In this document: positions 53,487-61,987 of the stretch, one piece after another | Numbering within the stretch: position 1 is the first letter of the stretch | Layout: each line of letters begins with the position of its first letter | Source of the DNA: Akkermansiaceae bacterium UBA956 | GTDB taxonomy: Bacteria > Verrucomicrobiota > Verrucomicrobiia > Verrucomicrobiales > Akkermansiaceae | Reading direction: 5' to 3' | DNA length: 64,000 nt | Assembly: GCA_002293145.1 (NCBI GenBank) | Contig: DBCO01000027.1 | Location: forward strand, 310,001-374,000 | Made by a program: the position numbers and the translations under genes | The notes under the pieces: model-generated | What the model was told of the DNA's origin: nothing | What the model saw: only the letters and a program-made list of their open reading frames with translations | The model's database searches: none

Positions 53487-53945
53487 TTAATCGAGATCTT
53501 TTTTCTCCAACGCAGCTGTGAGGTGAGCAAGGAATTTTTCCGTGGTCGGGTGCTCGGACGCAAAAAAGCGATTGAACTCCTTGCCTTCGTGATCGAGTAA
53601 GATCACTGTGGGATAACCTTCAATCTCGAATTTTTTCGCCCATGGCTGATTTTTTTTCGCGAGTGCTTTGTCTTTTTTTGGAAAATCGAGCTCAACCAAG
53701 ATGAAGTGCTTAGAAGCAGCATCAACGAATTCTTTTTTCGAGAAAACATTCTTGCGCATGGCAATGCAGGGCGGGCACCAATCGGAGCCAGTGAACTCGA
53801 CCAACACAGATTTTTTCTCTAGCTTCGCCTTCTCCAAAGCAGCATCGAGATCGGTGGACCAGCCTGCAAGATCTGCGTGGCAAACTCCGACAAGTGCAAG
53901 CGAGGAAAGGAAGGTGGAGACTACTTTTTTCAACAGTTTCATCAA
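53487..53945 (-). CDS. Periplasmic thioredoxin-like protein
   Basis: 152 residues, signal peptide MMKLLKKVVSTFLSSLALVGVCHA. Active site FTGSDWCPPCIAMRKNVF (CPPC), then KFEIEGYPTVILLDHEGKEF with the cis-Pro loop. Resembles the DUF255/thioredoxin_7-like secreted oxidoreductases; probably catalyses disulfide reduction in the periplasm. Alone, divergent from rdgB. Confidence 0.9.
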   Translation of the reverse strand: MMKLLKKVVSTFLSSLALVGVCHADLAGWSTDLDAALEKAKLEKKSVLVEFTGSDWCPPCIAMRKNVFSKKEFVDAASKHFILVELDFPKKDKALAKKNQPWAKKFEIEGYPTVILLDHEGKEFNRFFASEHPTTEKFLAHLTAALEKKDLD

Positions 53946-54020
53946 TTATGAAGCGTTATCCGAGGAGATTTTTGTTCAAAAAACGTTCGCCTATTTTTCC
54001 GATCGATGACATTCTCAGTC

Positions 54021-54614
54021 ATGCCGCCTATGACCCTGATCATTGCCACGCGCAATCAGCACAAATCCGAGGAAATCCGCCAGATGCTGGGAGACGCCTT
54101 TGTGGTCAAGGATGCTACGGATTACCCCGATTGGCCCGAGGTAGCAGAAACCGGCACGACGTTTCTCGAAAATGCCACACTCAAGGCCGAGGCCATCAGC
54201 GCATTGGTCGAGGGCTATGTGCTCTCTGACGACTCAGGCTTGGAGGTCGATGCGCTCCACGGCGCACCCGGTGTGTGGTCATCCAGCTACGGCGGCAAGG
54301 AAGGCGATCATCCGCGGAACAATGCGCGCTTGCTAGAGGAAATGAAACAGGTGCCGGAGGAACTCCGCAGCGCTCGTTTTGTGTGCACGATGGTCATCGC
54401 TCAGGGCGGAAAATCCCTAGTCCACTTTGTCGGCAGAGTCGAAGGAAAAATCCTCAACTCAGCCAGCGGCGCCCAAGGTTTCGGCTACGATCCACTTTTC
54501 GCCCCCTTCGGCTACGGAAAATCCTTCGCCGAGCTTGGTTCCGCCATCAAAAATTCTCTCAGCCATCGCGGACGGGCGCTCGCGCAAGTCGTCGACTGGC
54601 TTCAAACACCCTAA
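54021..54614 (+). CDS. rdgB: XTP/dITP diphosphatase
   Basis: Removes non-canonical purine nucleotides (XTP, dITP). 197 residues. Motifs: LIIATRNQHKSEEIRQML, FLENATLKAEAISAL, LSDDSGLEVDALHGAPGVWSSSY, FVGRVEGKILN, GFGYDPLFAPFGYGKSFAEL and SLSHRGRAL. Starts at ATG 54021, 54030 or 54006 are possible. The next gene starts 14 bases after the stop. Confidence 0.95.
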   Translation: MPPMTLIIATRNQHKSEEIRQMLGDAFVVKDATDYPDWPEVAETGTTFLENATLKAEAISALVEGYVLSDDSGLEVDALHGAPGVWSSSYGGKEGDHPRNNARLLEEMKQVPEELRSARFVCTMVIAQGGKSLVHFVGRVEGKILNSASGAQGFGYDPLFAPFGYGKSFAELGSAIKNSLSHRGRALAQVVDWLQTP

Positions 54615-54628
54615 CAATTTTATCCCTC

Positions 54629-55141
54629 ATGCGCATCCTGCTACTACTCTCCGCCGCTGTCATTTCCCTCACACAGACTTCCTGCTTTCAAGTCAAAGCC
54701 AAAGAGCCTGTGGTCTACAAATTCGAACCCGGCCGCACTGCATTATTCAAGGGCGGCATGGCCTACGCTCCCAAGCGCGCACCAAAAGCTGTAATCGCGG
54801 CCATCGCTGCGAGCAATCGCTTGCAAAACAAGCCCTACAAATGGGGTGGCGGTCACGCACGCCAGAATGACAGCGGCTATGACTGCTCAGGCACAGTCTC
54901 CTATGTCTTGCGTGAGGCGGGCCTCCTCAAAGGCAGCATGCCCTCAGGCGGTTACCTCAACTACGGCAAACGCGGCAAAGGCGATTGGATTACCATCTAC
55001 TCGCGCAAGGGCCACGTTTTCATGACAATAGCGGGACTGCGCCTCGACACAGGTGGCGACAGTTCACGTTCTGGTCCGCGATGGAAACCATGGCGCCGCG
55101 GCGTGAAAGGCTACATCATGCGTCACCCAGCGGGATACTGA
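54629..55141 (+). CDS. NlpC/P60-like lipoprotein, predicted peptidoglycan hydrolase
   Basis: 170 residues. Lipobox at the start: MRILLLLSAAVISLTQTSC. Catalytic Cys in NDSGYDCSGTVSYVLREAGLL and His in SRKGHVFMTIAG, as in the NlpC/P60-type (CHAP/NlpC) cysteine peptidases. KPYKWGGGHARQ precedes the Cys. 14 bases after rdgB. The C-terminal end overlaps the convergent HAD gene by 26 bases. Confidence 0.8.
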   Translation: MRILLLLSAAVISLTQTSCFQVKAKEPVVYKFEPGRTALFKGGMAYAPKRAPKAVIAAIAASNRLQNKPYKWGGGHARQNDSGYDCSGTVSYVLREAGLLKGSMPSGGYLNYGKRGKGDWITIYSRKGHVFMTIAGLRLDTGGDSSRSGPRWKPWRRGVKGYIMRHPAGY

Positions 55142-55772
55142 TTACTTCCGTCAACGAAGAAAAAACGCGATCTGCCTGAGCAAAATCAAGGCACTGCGTC
55201 ACACGATTTGGCACCGCCCAGACTTGCAGCCCAGCTTCTTTTGCCGAGATCACGCCATTGTGGGAATCCTCGATCGCTAGACACAGAGCGGATTCTAACG
55301 AAAATCTTTTCGCGGCCTCGATCCATAAGTCCGGCGCCGGTTTGATTCGCGGCGCATCACCGCGACAAACCACGTGATCGAAGTAGGAAAAAATCCCCAA
55401 TTTATTCAGCCAGCCATCCACCCAGAAATGCGATGAGCTCGAGACCACCGCCATAGGAATGCCACGATCACGGAGCAAATCCAACAATTCTCTCACGCCC
55501 GGCATCACTCCTTCTTCAGAAAGATCGGCGACGATTTCCTTCTGCCGCTGCGCATCGAGCGTTTCCCAGTCGAACGTTTTTCCCGTCAATTCTTCTAGGT
55601 GTTTCTTCGGCGACCAAGTAGCAAAATCACTGCCGATGCAGCGAGTATAAATCTCCAGCGGCAATGGCTGATTTTCTAACAAAAAACACTTCAACCAAGC
55701 CTGGTAGATCGCCCACTCGGTATCCACGAGAATCCCATCAAAGTCAAAAAAAACTGCTTTTACTTGCTGCAC
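55116..55772 (-). CDS. HAD-superfamily hydrolase (beta-phosphoglucomutase-like)
   Basis: 218 residues. VFFDFDGILVDTEWAIYQAWL (motif I), PMAVVSSSSHFWVDGWL (motif II), RIKPAPDLWIEAAKRF (motif III Lys) and LCLAIEDSHNGVISAKEAG (motif IV). Second HAD phosphatase in the window, different from that at 46263. Substrate unknown. Overlaps the 3' end of the NlpC/P60-like gene by 26 bases on the opposite strand. Confidence 0.9.
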   Translation of the reverse strand: MQQVKAVFFDFDGILVDTEWAIYQAWLKCFLLENQPLPLEIYTRCIGSDFATWSPKKHLEELTGKTFDWETLDAQRQKEIVADLSEEGVMPGVRELLDLLRDRGIPMAVVSSSSHFWVDGWLNKLGIFSYFDHVVCRGDAPRIKPAPDLWIEAAKRFSLESALCLAIEDSHNGVISAKEAGLQVWAVPNRVTQCLDFAQADRVFSSLTEVISIPLGDA

Positions 55773-55866
55773 AGCGCCTGTTTGCCAAGAACTGCAAGAG
55801 AATGCAACGATTTACATAATGCGTACTTGCTCTTTGGTTCCCCAGTGCACAAGCTAATCTGCGTTG

Positions 55867-56796
55867 ATGATGACCGATTCCCAGCAAAAATCCTATGGCG
55901 AACAAATGACTATCATGCTCATTTCGCTAGGCGTGGCGATCATTTTACTAGCGTTAAAAGTTTGGGCAGCCGAGGTCACCAATTCCTCAGCGCTCTATTC
56001 TGATGCAGCAGAGTCCGTCGTTCACTTGGTCGCCGTAGCCATCGCGGTACGCGCCTTACAGCTTTCGCATAAACCTGCCGATGGTGAGCATCATTTCGGT
56101 CATGATAAAGCCTCCTATCTATCAGCAGGATTTGAAGGTGCGATGATTTCCACCGCCGCATTGCTCATTTACTACGAGGCCGGACGCAGCCTGATCGCAG
56201 GTCCGAAGATGGAGCACATCGGCATCGGCGCCAGCTTATCGGGAATCGCTATGCTGATCAACTTGGTGCTCGGCATCGCCCTATTGCGCATCGGAAAAAA
56301 ACGTCAGTCCACGGTGCTGCGAGCGAATGGTCATCATGTGCTATCCGATGTTTATACCAGCGTAGCCGTGCTCATCGCACTGGGACTAGTGTATTTCACC
56401 AAGTGGCCGTGGTGGGATCCGATCATGGCGTTTCTAGCGGCATCGAACATTCTATGGACAGGTATGAAGCTCATTCGCCAAAGCCTCGGCGGCCTGATGG
56501 ATGCTGCCGAGCCAGAAACAGAAGCAAAAATTCGAACTCTGTTAGACGAACTTCAAACCCAACATCCCTTCCGCTATCATCATCTTCGCCATCGTTATTC
56601 AGGCCATACCCATTGGGTCGAATTGCACATTGTTGTCGCCGATGAAATGACGGTGCATGACGCGCACGAGATCGCCACCATGGCTGAAGAAAAAATCTGT
56701 GCTTTGCTGGCACCCTACGGACGCATCATCACACACCTCGAACCCCAATCCGCCGAAGAAACCGATGAGGTATGGGAGGGTAAACGCCAGAATTGA
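55867..56796 (+). CDS. Cation diffusion facilitator (CDF) transporter
   Basis: Exports Zn2+, Fe2+ or similar by proton antiport; inner membrane. 309 residues, six helices and a cytosolic C-terminal domain. Motifs: SSALYSDAAESVVHLV (metal site A), EHHFGHDKASYLSAGFEG, ANGHHVLSDVYTSVAVLIAL (site HxxxD) and the C-terminal ferredoxin-like fold with RYSGHTHWVELHIVV and TVHDAHEI. ATG 55867 chosen; a TTG precedes. It may offset uptake through the His-rich porin-like protein (7958). Confidence 0.93.
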   Translation: MMTDSQQKSYGEQMTIMLISLGVAIILLALKVWAAEVTNSSALYSDAAESVVHLVAVAIAVRALQLSHKPADGEHHFGHDKASYLSAGFEGAMISTAALLIYYEAGRSLIAGPKMEHIGIGASLSGIAMLINLVLGIALLRIGKKRQSTVLRANGHHVLSDVYTSVAVLIALGLVYFTKWPWWDPIMAFLAASNILWTGMKLIRQSLGGLMDAAEPETEAKIRTLLDELQTQHPFRYHHLRHRYSGHTHWVELHIVVADEMTVHDAHEIATMAEEKICALLAPYGRIITHLEPQSAEETDEVWEGKRQN

Positions 56797-56799
56797 CGC

Positions 56800-57708
56800 T
56801 CAGCGAAACTGCGCCATCCACTCTAACACTTTTTCGCGATACTCACCGCCATTGCGCGCGAGAGAATTGCCGTGGCCGCCATCTTTGACTTCATAAAAAG
56901 TCTTGCGGGGAACTGCAGCGGCAAAGAGTTGCTTCCCTTGGGCAATCGGCACCACTTCGTCTGCCGTGCCATGCACGATCAAGAGCGGAGCAGGAAGACG
57001 AGCAACATAGTCCTTTGGCGCAAGTTCATCAGATACCAAATTTTTTCCGAAATCTCCCGCAAGAACCGTCGCCATTCCTTCATACGAAGCAAAAGTTCCA
57101 TCGGTAATGACACCTCGCAAATTCGGCACCCGCGTGCGACTCAAGGCAACGATCGACTTCGCACCGCCAAGACTATGGCCAAACGAAAAAACACCACGGC
57201 CGGCGAGATCCTTGCGCTGAGCGACGAAGGAAAACGCTGCCTCCACATCCTTGATCAGCCCCTCGCGAGATGGAGTGCCCGCTGATTTTCCGAAGCCCCG
57301 ATAATCGTACAGCAAAACATCATAACCCGCATCGACCATCCAATCGATAAATCCAAGATGGTGCCCAACCGAGCCTGCATTGCCATGTGAAAAAACCACC
57401 ACTCCCTTTGATTTCACTTCCTGATCCGCAGGTATCAACCACCCATGCAAGGATATGCCATCGGCGGCGCGAAACGTCACATCGGTGAAAGCGCGTCCGT
57501 ATATTTTGGGTGTGGCGGGTTGATCTTTCGTAGGAAAGTAGAACAACTTATTGCCTCCATCTTTGCCGAGCATCACTTCGGCAAACTGCGTCAACTGACC
57601 ACTCTTGTCATTGCGCAGGGTCACAAGCAGCTGCTCCAGTTCCGCAGGCATTTCCTGGGCTCGCAGCATCGAAGCCATCAGCACGAGCAACAGGATAGAT
57701 TTTCTCAT
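56800..57708 (-). CDS. Secreted alpha/beta hydrolase
   Basis: 302 residues, signal peptide MRKSILLLVLMASMLRAQ. Core: KGVVVFSHGNAGSVGHHLG (oxyanion HGN), YDYRGFGKSAGTPSREGL, GVFSFGHSLGGAKSIVAL (nucleophile Ser), LLIVHGTADEVVPIAQG (Asp) and KDGGHGNSLARNGG (His). Similar to BEM46/YqkD-type hydrolases. Substrate unknown. Convergent with the CDF gene, 3 bases between the stops. The frame further upstream is not needed. Confidence 0.88.
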   Translation of the reverse strand: MRKSILLLVLMASMLRAQEMPAELEQLLVTLRNDKSGQLTQFAEVMLGKDGGNKLFYFPTKDQPATPKIYGRAFTDVTFRAADGISLHGWLIPADQEVKSKGVVVFSHGNAGSVGHHLGFIDWMVDAGYDVLLYDYRGFGKSAGTPSREGLIKDVEAAFSFVAQRKDLAGRGVFSFGHSLGGAKSIVALSRTRVPNLRGVITDGTFASYEGMATVLAGDFGKNLVSDELAPKDYVARLPAPLLIVHGTADEVVPIAQGKQLFAAAVPRKTFYEVKDGGHGNSLARNGGEYREKVLEWMAQFR

Positions 57709-57876
57709 GCGCAAAGCATAGCAGAAATCGAGAACGATGCAACATGCACCAATGCACCTTGGCAACCAAAGCATTTCGGATAAATGTAGCTACAAATAGT
57801 ATCATTCGAGTCATTCTCTGGAAAGATAAAATGCCTCCTAAGGAGTGATTTTAAATTACCGAAAAAATGAAAATAT

Positions 57877-59751
57877 TCATTTTTTTGAACCAACATCATT
57901 TTCATGGACAGTCGTTTCTTCAGCAGAAATCCCTTTGTTATCGATGATCTTTACGTCTTTGCATTTCTCGACGAGAACTTTCAGCGTGCCTTCGGGCGCG
58001 CGCTCCGCGAGCGGGCCAAACGTGTTACCGCGAATCATTACATCGGCAGCGCAAGTGATCGTAATAGCCGGGCCGACGGGCCAGCTCCAGTCAAAGACAC
58101 TCGGCGTGGTGCCGAAGCCGGAAAACGAATTGCCTTCGATCAGGATCTTCGTGCTATCGTGCGAGATGTTTTCCTGTGCCTCACTCACTTTGGGTTTATC
58201 TCCTGGAACTCCCGTAATTGGTGACGCACCGATGACAATGTTAGGGTGGTTGTTGTCGGTGAATGTGCAGCCGCGCACCGTAAAATTGCGAATCGACGAT
58301 CCTTCCTCGAAATACCATTCGGGTGCGGCGGAAATCGCGGGTTGAAAGCTATTGCGGAACGTGCAGCGTTCGATCGTGCAGTTGGCAGCTTTCAGGTTGA
58401 GGCACTTCGCGCGAAAGACCTGAAACTTACTGTCGCGGATGATGGTTTCCTGCCCCACAGTTGCTACGTTGACGAGCCGGTCGATGCCGTCAATCATGGA
58501 CTCGCGGCTGAAGTTCATGCCGACGCCCACGCCGACGCGTTCGGTCACGACATCCCGATCCAGCGCGATCACAAAGGTTCCGTCGGGGTTGGGCGTGGCA
58601 GTTGTGATGACGGCGTTCGTGCGGATTTTTTTGTGCTGCCAATCCCAGAGTTCGACTCGGTCGCCCGCGCGGTAGTCGCTGTTTTTCGCCTGCACGAGCA
58701 GCGTCCGATTGTCTTTCTGCTCGATGATGCGCGTGTAATTGGACAGTATATCAATGCCGTCGTCGTCGATCTTGGAAAAGTCACAGTGATCGAGCAGAAG
58801 CTTTCCGCGCAGCCCGCTGACCTGACCGCCACCCGCGCAGGAATAGAGTCGATTTGAGCCGGCAGGCACTCCGATCACAAAGCGTCGGAACGTCGTGGTG
58901 CCTTCCAGTCCTCTAATGTAAAAGCCCGCGTTGGCGCCGCCGCCCCAGTAATTGATGTCTTCTAAAGTCGTGTCGCGAAGATTGCTGAGGACGAAAGCGT
59001 GGCTGCGGCTCTCGGTGTAGATGAAAAATTTCTTGCCAGCCCAATTTTCAATATGAGGTGGCCCTTGTAGCTTCCACTTCCACGTGCGCTCTCCAGTTTT
59101 TACCATTTCAATTGGGTTGGGCCAATGGCGGTCGAGTTGATAGTAATTCTTATCGGGAAATACAAACGGATGCACCTGCGAGCCTTTGAACGACGGATCG
59201 TTTGGCGCGGGATAGCCGGGGTCCATCGAAACTTCACAGGTCATGTTCGGGATGTCCACCGCCGTAATCATGCCCTGCGTGTAGCCCAGAGGGTCGTGAT
59301 CAATCGAGATTTTCCGAACGGTTACGCTCTTGCTGTCATCGAGGCGAAAGACCGGTTCGTCCAGATCACCCGAGACAATAGTCGCGTCGCCTTCGCCTTG
59401 AAACGTCAGCCCGTTAGCACCCGTGATGCGAATCGACTTTTCCGCTCTCGTTGCCGTTTTGTAGCGGCCGGAAGGTAACCAGACGACGGCTCCCGCGCCC
59501 TGTTTCTGTGCCTCAACAATGGCGGCATTGATTGCGACTGTATCGTCGGTCACGCCGTCGCCTTTGGCACCAAAATCTTTGACATTGATCGGCTTCAGCT
59601 CGACTGGCGTTTCCGCCGCCGAGACGGTGGCAATCGTCGATAGGGCGAGCGCGATGGCTACGCACAGGAAGTGCCGGCCCGAGAGATGAGTTGAGTCGTG
59701 GTGATTCACAGTCTTTGTTAAAGGAGATTCGTTGATGTAATTGGCAGACAT
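57877..59751 (-). CDS. Secreted right-handed beta-helix protein, pectate-lyase-3/GH110-like
   Basis: 624 residues with an N-terminal hydrophobic signal (FLCVAIALALSTIATVSA) after a longer n-region. INVKDFGAKGDGVTDDTVAINAAIVEAQ is the pectate-lyase-3 entry; parallel beta-helix coils follow (about 85-600). The mid-helix segment LLLDHCDFSKIDDDGIDILSNYTRI places an acidic cluster as in GH110/GH28 active sites. The C-terminal part has TIERCTFRNS, VRGCTFTDNNHPNIVIGAS and ILIEGNSFSGFG. Likely a glycan hydrolase on the same target as the GH110-like neighbour (110 bases upstream, same strand). Confidence 0.8.
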   Translation of the reverse strand: MSANYINESPLTKTVNHHDSTHLSGRHFLCVAIALALSTIATVSAAETPVELKPINVKDFGAKGDGVTDDTVAINAAIVEAQKQGAGAVVWLPSGRYKTATRAEKSIRITGANGLTFQGEGDATIVSGDLDEPVFRLDDSKSVTVRKISIDHDPLGYTQGMITAVDIPNMTCEVSMDPGYPAPNDPSFKGSQVHPFVFPDKNYYQLDRHWPNPIEMVKTGERTWKWKLQGPPHIENWAGKKFFIYTESRSHAFVLSNLRDTTLEDINYWGGGANAGFYIRGLEGTTTFRRFVIGVPAGSNRLYSCAGGGQVSGLRGKLLLDHCDFSKIDDDGIDILSNYTRIIEQKDNRTLLVQAKNSDYRAGDRVELWDWQHKKIRTNAVITTATPNPDGTFVIALDRDVVTERVGVGVGMNFSRESMIDGIDRLVNVATVGQETIIRDSKFQVFRAKCLNLKAANCTIERCTFRNSFQPAISAAPEWYFEEGSSIRNFTVRGCTFTDNNHPNIVIGASPITGVPGDKPKVSEAQENISHDSTKILIEGNSFSGFGTTPSVFDWSWPVGPAITITCAADVMIRGNTFGPLAERAPEGTLKVLVEKCKDVKIIDNKGISAEETTVHENDVGSKK

Positions 59752-59861
59752 GAGCGCTTAGTGCATCTTCACCACTTTGTAGCGAGCGAACTTCCTGCCG
59801 CAGTATGAACCGGTCAACCGGGAAAAGTCTAGGTCACATTTTTGCCAAAGATGCCAATCAT

Positions 59862-61679
59862 TCAATCCGAAGAGGTCTCAGGCTCGCCAGTGGAAGCAGC
59901 TTTCGGTTCATCCACAATCACTTGGTCAGAGTCGGTGATCATGAACATTTTGCCCTCCCTGCCATCCGGCGCGGGGTAGGCGGTAGTACGTTCGAGGCGA
60001 TTGTTCGTAAAGGTGAGGCCATCGACGGAATACATGGAAAGCAGGGGGAGATTGCTGAAGTGGCGGAAGAGGTTTTTTTCGATGCGGATGTTGCGGTTGT
60101 AACGGGAGGTTTTCCTGAATTCATCCGCGATGCCCGAGCCGACTTGAATGCAGCCGGTTCCCCATACCCCGAAATTACAATTGTCGAAGGTGTTGCCTCG
60201 GATCACAACATCCCTGACCCCAGCCTGCTCGAACCAGAAGCGAGAGTCTCCTTCAAACAGAATCGCTGCGCCGGGCGTGTGGAAGGTATTTCCCTCAACG
60301 ACCATTTTACCACGCGAGCCTAACAAGATTCCGCGCGCCCGGTTGCCACGGATCACACAATTCTTGATGAGAACATCGGCGGTGTTCGCATCCGTATCGG
60401 CAATGGAATCCCCGACGATGACGTTTGCAGGCAGGGGACCTTCAGTCTCGATGATCGTGCTTTGCTTGTTGATGCGCGTCACGGTTTTAGCGACTGCAAA
60501 TCCATCCTCCTTCAGACTGGGCCCGTCGGTGAGTTCCAAGCGCGTCCCTGGTTTCACGAAATCCACTCCGGCCTGCTGAGGGTGGATCATGCGCACCTCG
60601 AAGCGGTTAGGCGCAAGAATGTGGGTGATTTTTGCATAGAGCCCGTGGATGTTGGTGGCATCGTCCTTCTGTTGTTCGAATAGACAATCCTCCATCTCGA
60701 TCTTCCCACGGCAGTTGACAAAATGGGTGGCGTCCGCGGTAAGGCTCACAATCCGCTTGCCCCCAGGCGGAGGAGTCACCTGGATTTTTTTAAGAAACAG
60801 ATCCGCACTGCGCTGAGCAATCACTCCCATCCCACCGCAATGGTGGAGCGTCATGTCGGACAGATGGATGTTGGAACTATCAGAAATCACAATTCCGGGG
60901 CTGTCACGCAATTCCGCACCAAAGACGAGAACATTACCGGGCTTGGCCGAGGCATCGCGAAGCATGAGCCGCACCTGATTGGGCGCGATTTCCGTCGCGG
61001 CCACCCCTTCGCCCAACTTGTAGTGGTCCTTTGCCATGAAGGCGGTTTCCCGCTTGTCGGGGTCGAATGCAAGCAGGTTGCCGTACGGGTAAATTACTTC
61101 GCCGCTGGTTACGGTGGTTGCCGGACCTGATGCCTTTTTTCCGTCGGTGAAGACGAGCACGCCATTTCGGATTTCATAGGGAAACTCCGTAGAGAATTCC
61201 AAATCGACATGGTCGCTAGTGACCGCTAGGACTCGTCCCTCGGAGTGAAACGGGCGGCTGAAATCGAACGAGAAATTCTTGAGGGTGACGCCCTTCGAGC
61301 CTTCAATCAGGAAAGGCACTAGCGGGCCGTGAAAAATGAAAGTGGCTCCTCCGCCATCGATTTCCAGACCCTCCATGTTCGTAAGGGGGAAAATCACCCG
61401 CTTGAGCCCCTCGTCATTATTGCTGATGAAAAGGTATTGTTCCCTGGCATTTTCGGGCCAGAAATCATAACGACCGGGTGGAAATGTCAGCTTTGTCGCC
61501 TTGCTGCGACGGGCCTCATCCAGCGCCGCTCTCACAACCGGCGTCGTGTCGCTACCGTCGGCTTTCGCGCCAAAGGCTGCCATGTCAATCGTGGCAACTT
61601 CACGCGCAGTGGTGGATCCGATGGAAAGAATCGTTGCCAGACAAATGGCGGTAATCATGGGGTTAAGATTAGATATCAT
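59862..61679 (-). CDS. Secreted GH110-like alpha-1,3-galactosidase
   Basis: 605 residues with signal peptide ITAICLATILSIGSTTA. Entry motif IDMAAFGAKADGSDTTPVVRAALDEAR, then a right-handed beta-helix. The signature ADATHFVNCRGKIEMEDCLF, EQQKDDATNIHGLYAK resembles the GH110 catalytic region, as I recall from BtGal110-type enzymes (Asp-Asp pair in KDDATN). Later coils: VLIKNCVIRGNRARGILLGSR and IRGNTFDNCNFGVWGTGCI. GH110 removes terminal alpha-1,3-galactose (for example blood group B or carrageenan-type glycans); the assignment is by pattern. Expressed from the duplicated leader (61747-61886). Start may be Met8. Confidence 0.75.
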   Translation of the reverse strand: MISNLNPMITAICLATILSIGSTTAREVATIDMAAFGAKADGSDTTPVVRAALDEARRSKATKLTFPPGRYDFWPENAREQYLFISNNDEGLKRVIFPLTNMEGLEIDGGGATFIFHGPLVPFLIEGSKGVTLKNFSFDFSRPFHSEGRVLAVTSDHVDLEFSTEFPYEIRNGVLVFTDGKKASGPATTVTSGEVIYPYGNLLAFDPDKRETAFMAKDHYKLGEGVAATEIAPNQVRLMLRDASAKPGNVLVFGAELRDSPGIVISDSSNIHLSDMTLHHCGGMGVIAQRSADLFLKKIQVTPPPGGKRIVSLTADATHFVNCRGKIEMEDCLFEQQKDDATNIHGLYAKITHILAPNRFEVRMIHPQQAGVDFVKPGTRLELTDGPSLKEDGFAVAKTVTRINKQSTIIETEGPLPANVIVGDSIADTDANTADVLIKNCVIRGNRARGILLGSRGKMVVEGNTFHTPGAAILFEGDSRFWFEQAGVRDVVIRGNTFDNCNFGVWGTGCIQVGSGIADEFRKTSRYNRNIRIEKNLFRHFSNLPLLSMYSVDGLTFTNNRLERTTAYPAPDGREGKMFMITDSDQVIVDEPKAASTGEPETSSD

Positions 61680-61746
61680 AAGTGTGATTGATTCTTTTTC
61701 CGGTTATCTTGGATGGAACGGGTTGCATCGTGAATTGGTGGTTGGG

Positions 61747-61886
61747 TTGTTAGGTTTTTTCAAGCGCGTGATGGATGGGTTTTGCGGGCCGCGCCCTGCC
61801 GCAATACTTTTTCAGGAAGAGATCATTCAATATTCCAAGAAGCTTGTCATTGAACTTTTGCGTCAGTTTAATGGACTTTTGCGGCA
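61747..61886 (-). promoter_or_regulatory. Leader copy A with tandem 16-bp operator boxes, upstream of the GH110-like gene
   Basis: Aligned with 63764-63903 without gaps; about 92% identical over the first 119 bases. On the plus strand, boxes TTGAACTTTTGCGTCA (61850-61865) and ATGGACTTTTGCGGCA (61871-61886) are 21 bp apart, two helical turns, as for AraC-type activator half-sites. A GC-rich palindrome GGGCCGCGCCC lies at 61786-61796. 68 bases separate the leader from the start at 61679. Confidence 0.8.
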
Positions 61887-61987
61887 ATTTTCAAGCTCAT
61901 GATCCAGTGGAGTGAGGCGGTCCGCCCTCGCGGGGCGAAGGTTGATTGTCCAAGAGAGCGGGGTTGAATATGAAGGGATTGGTTTGA

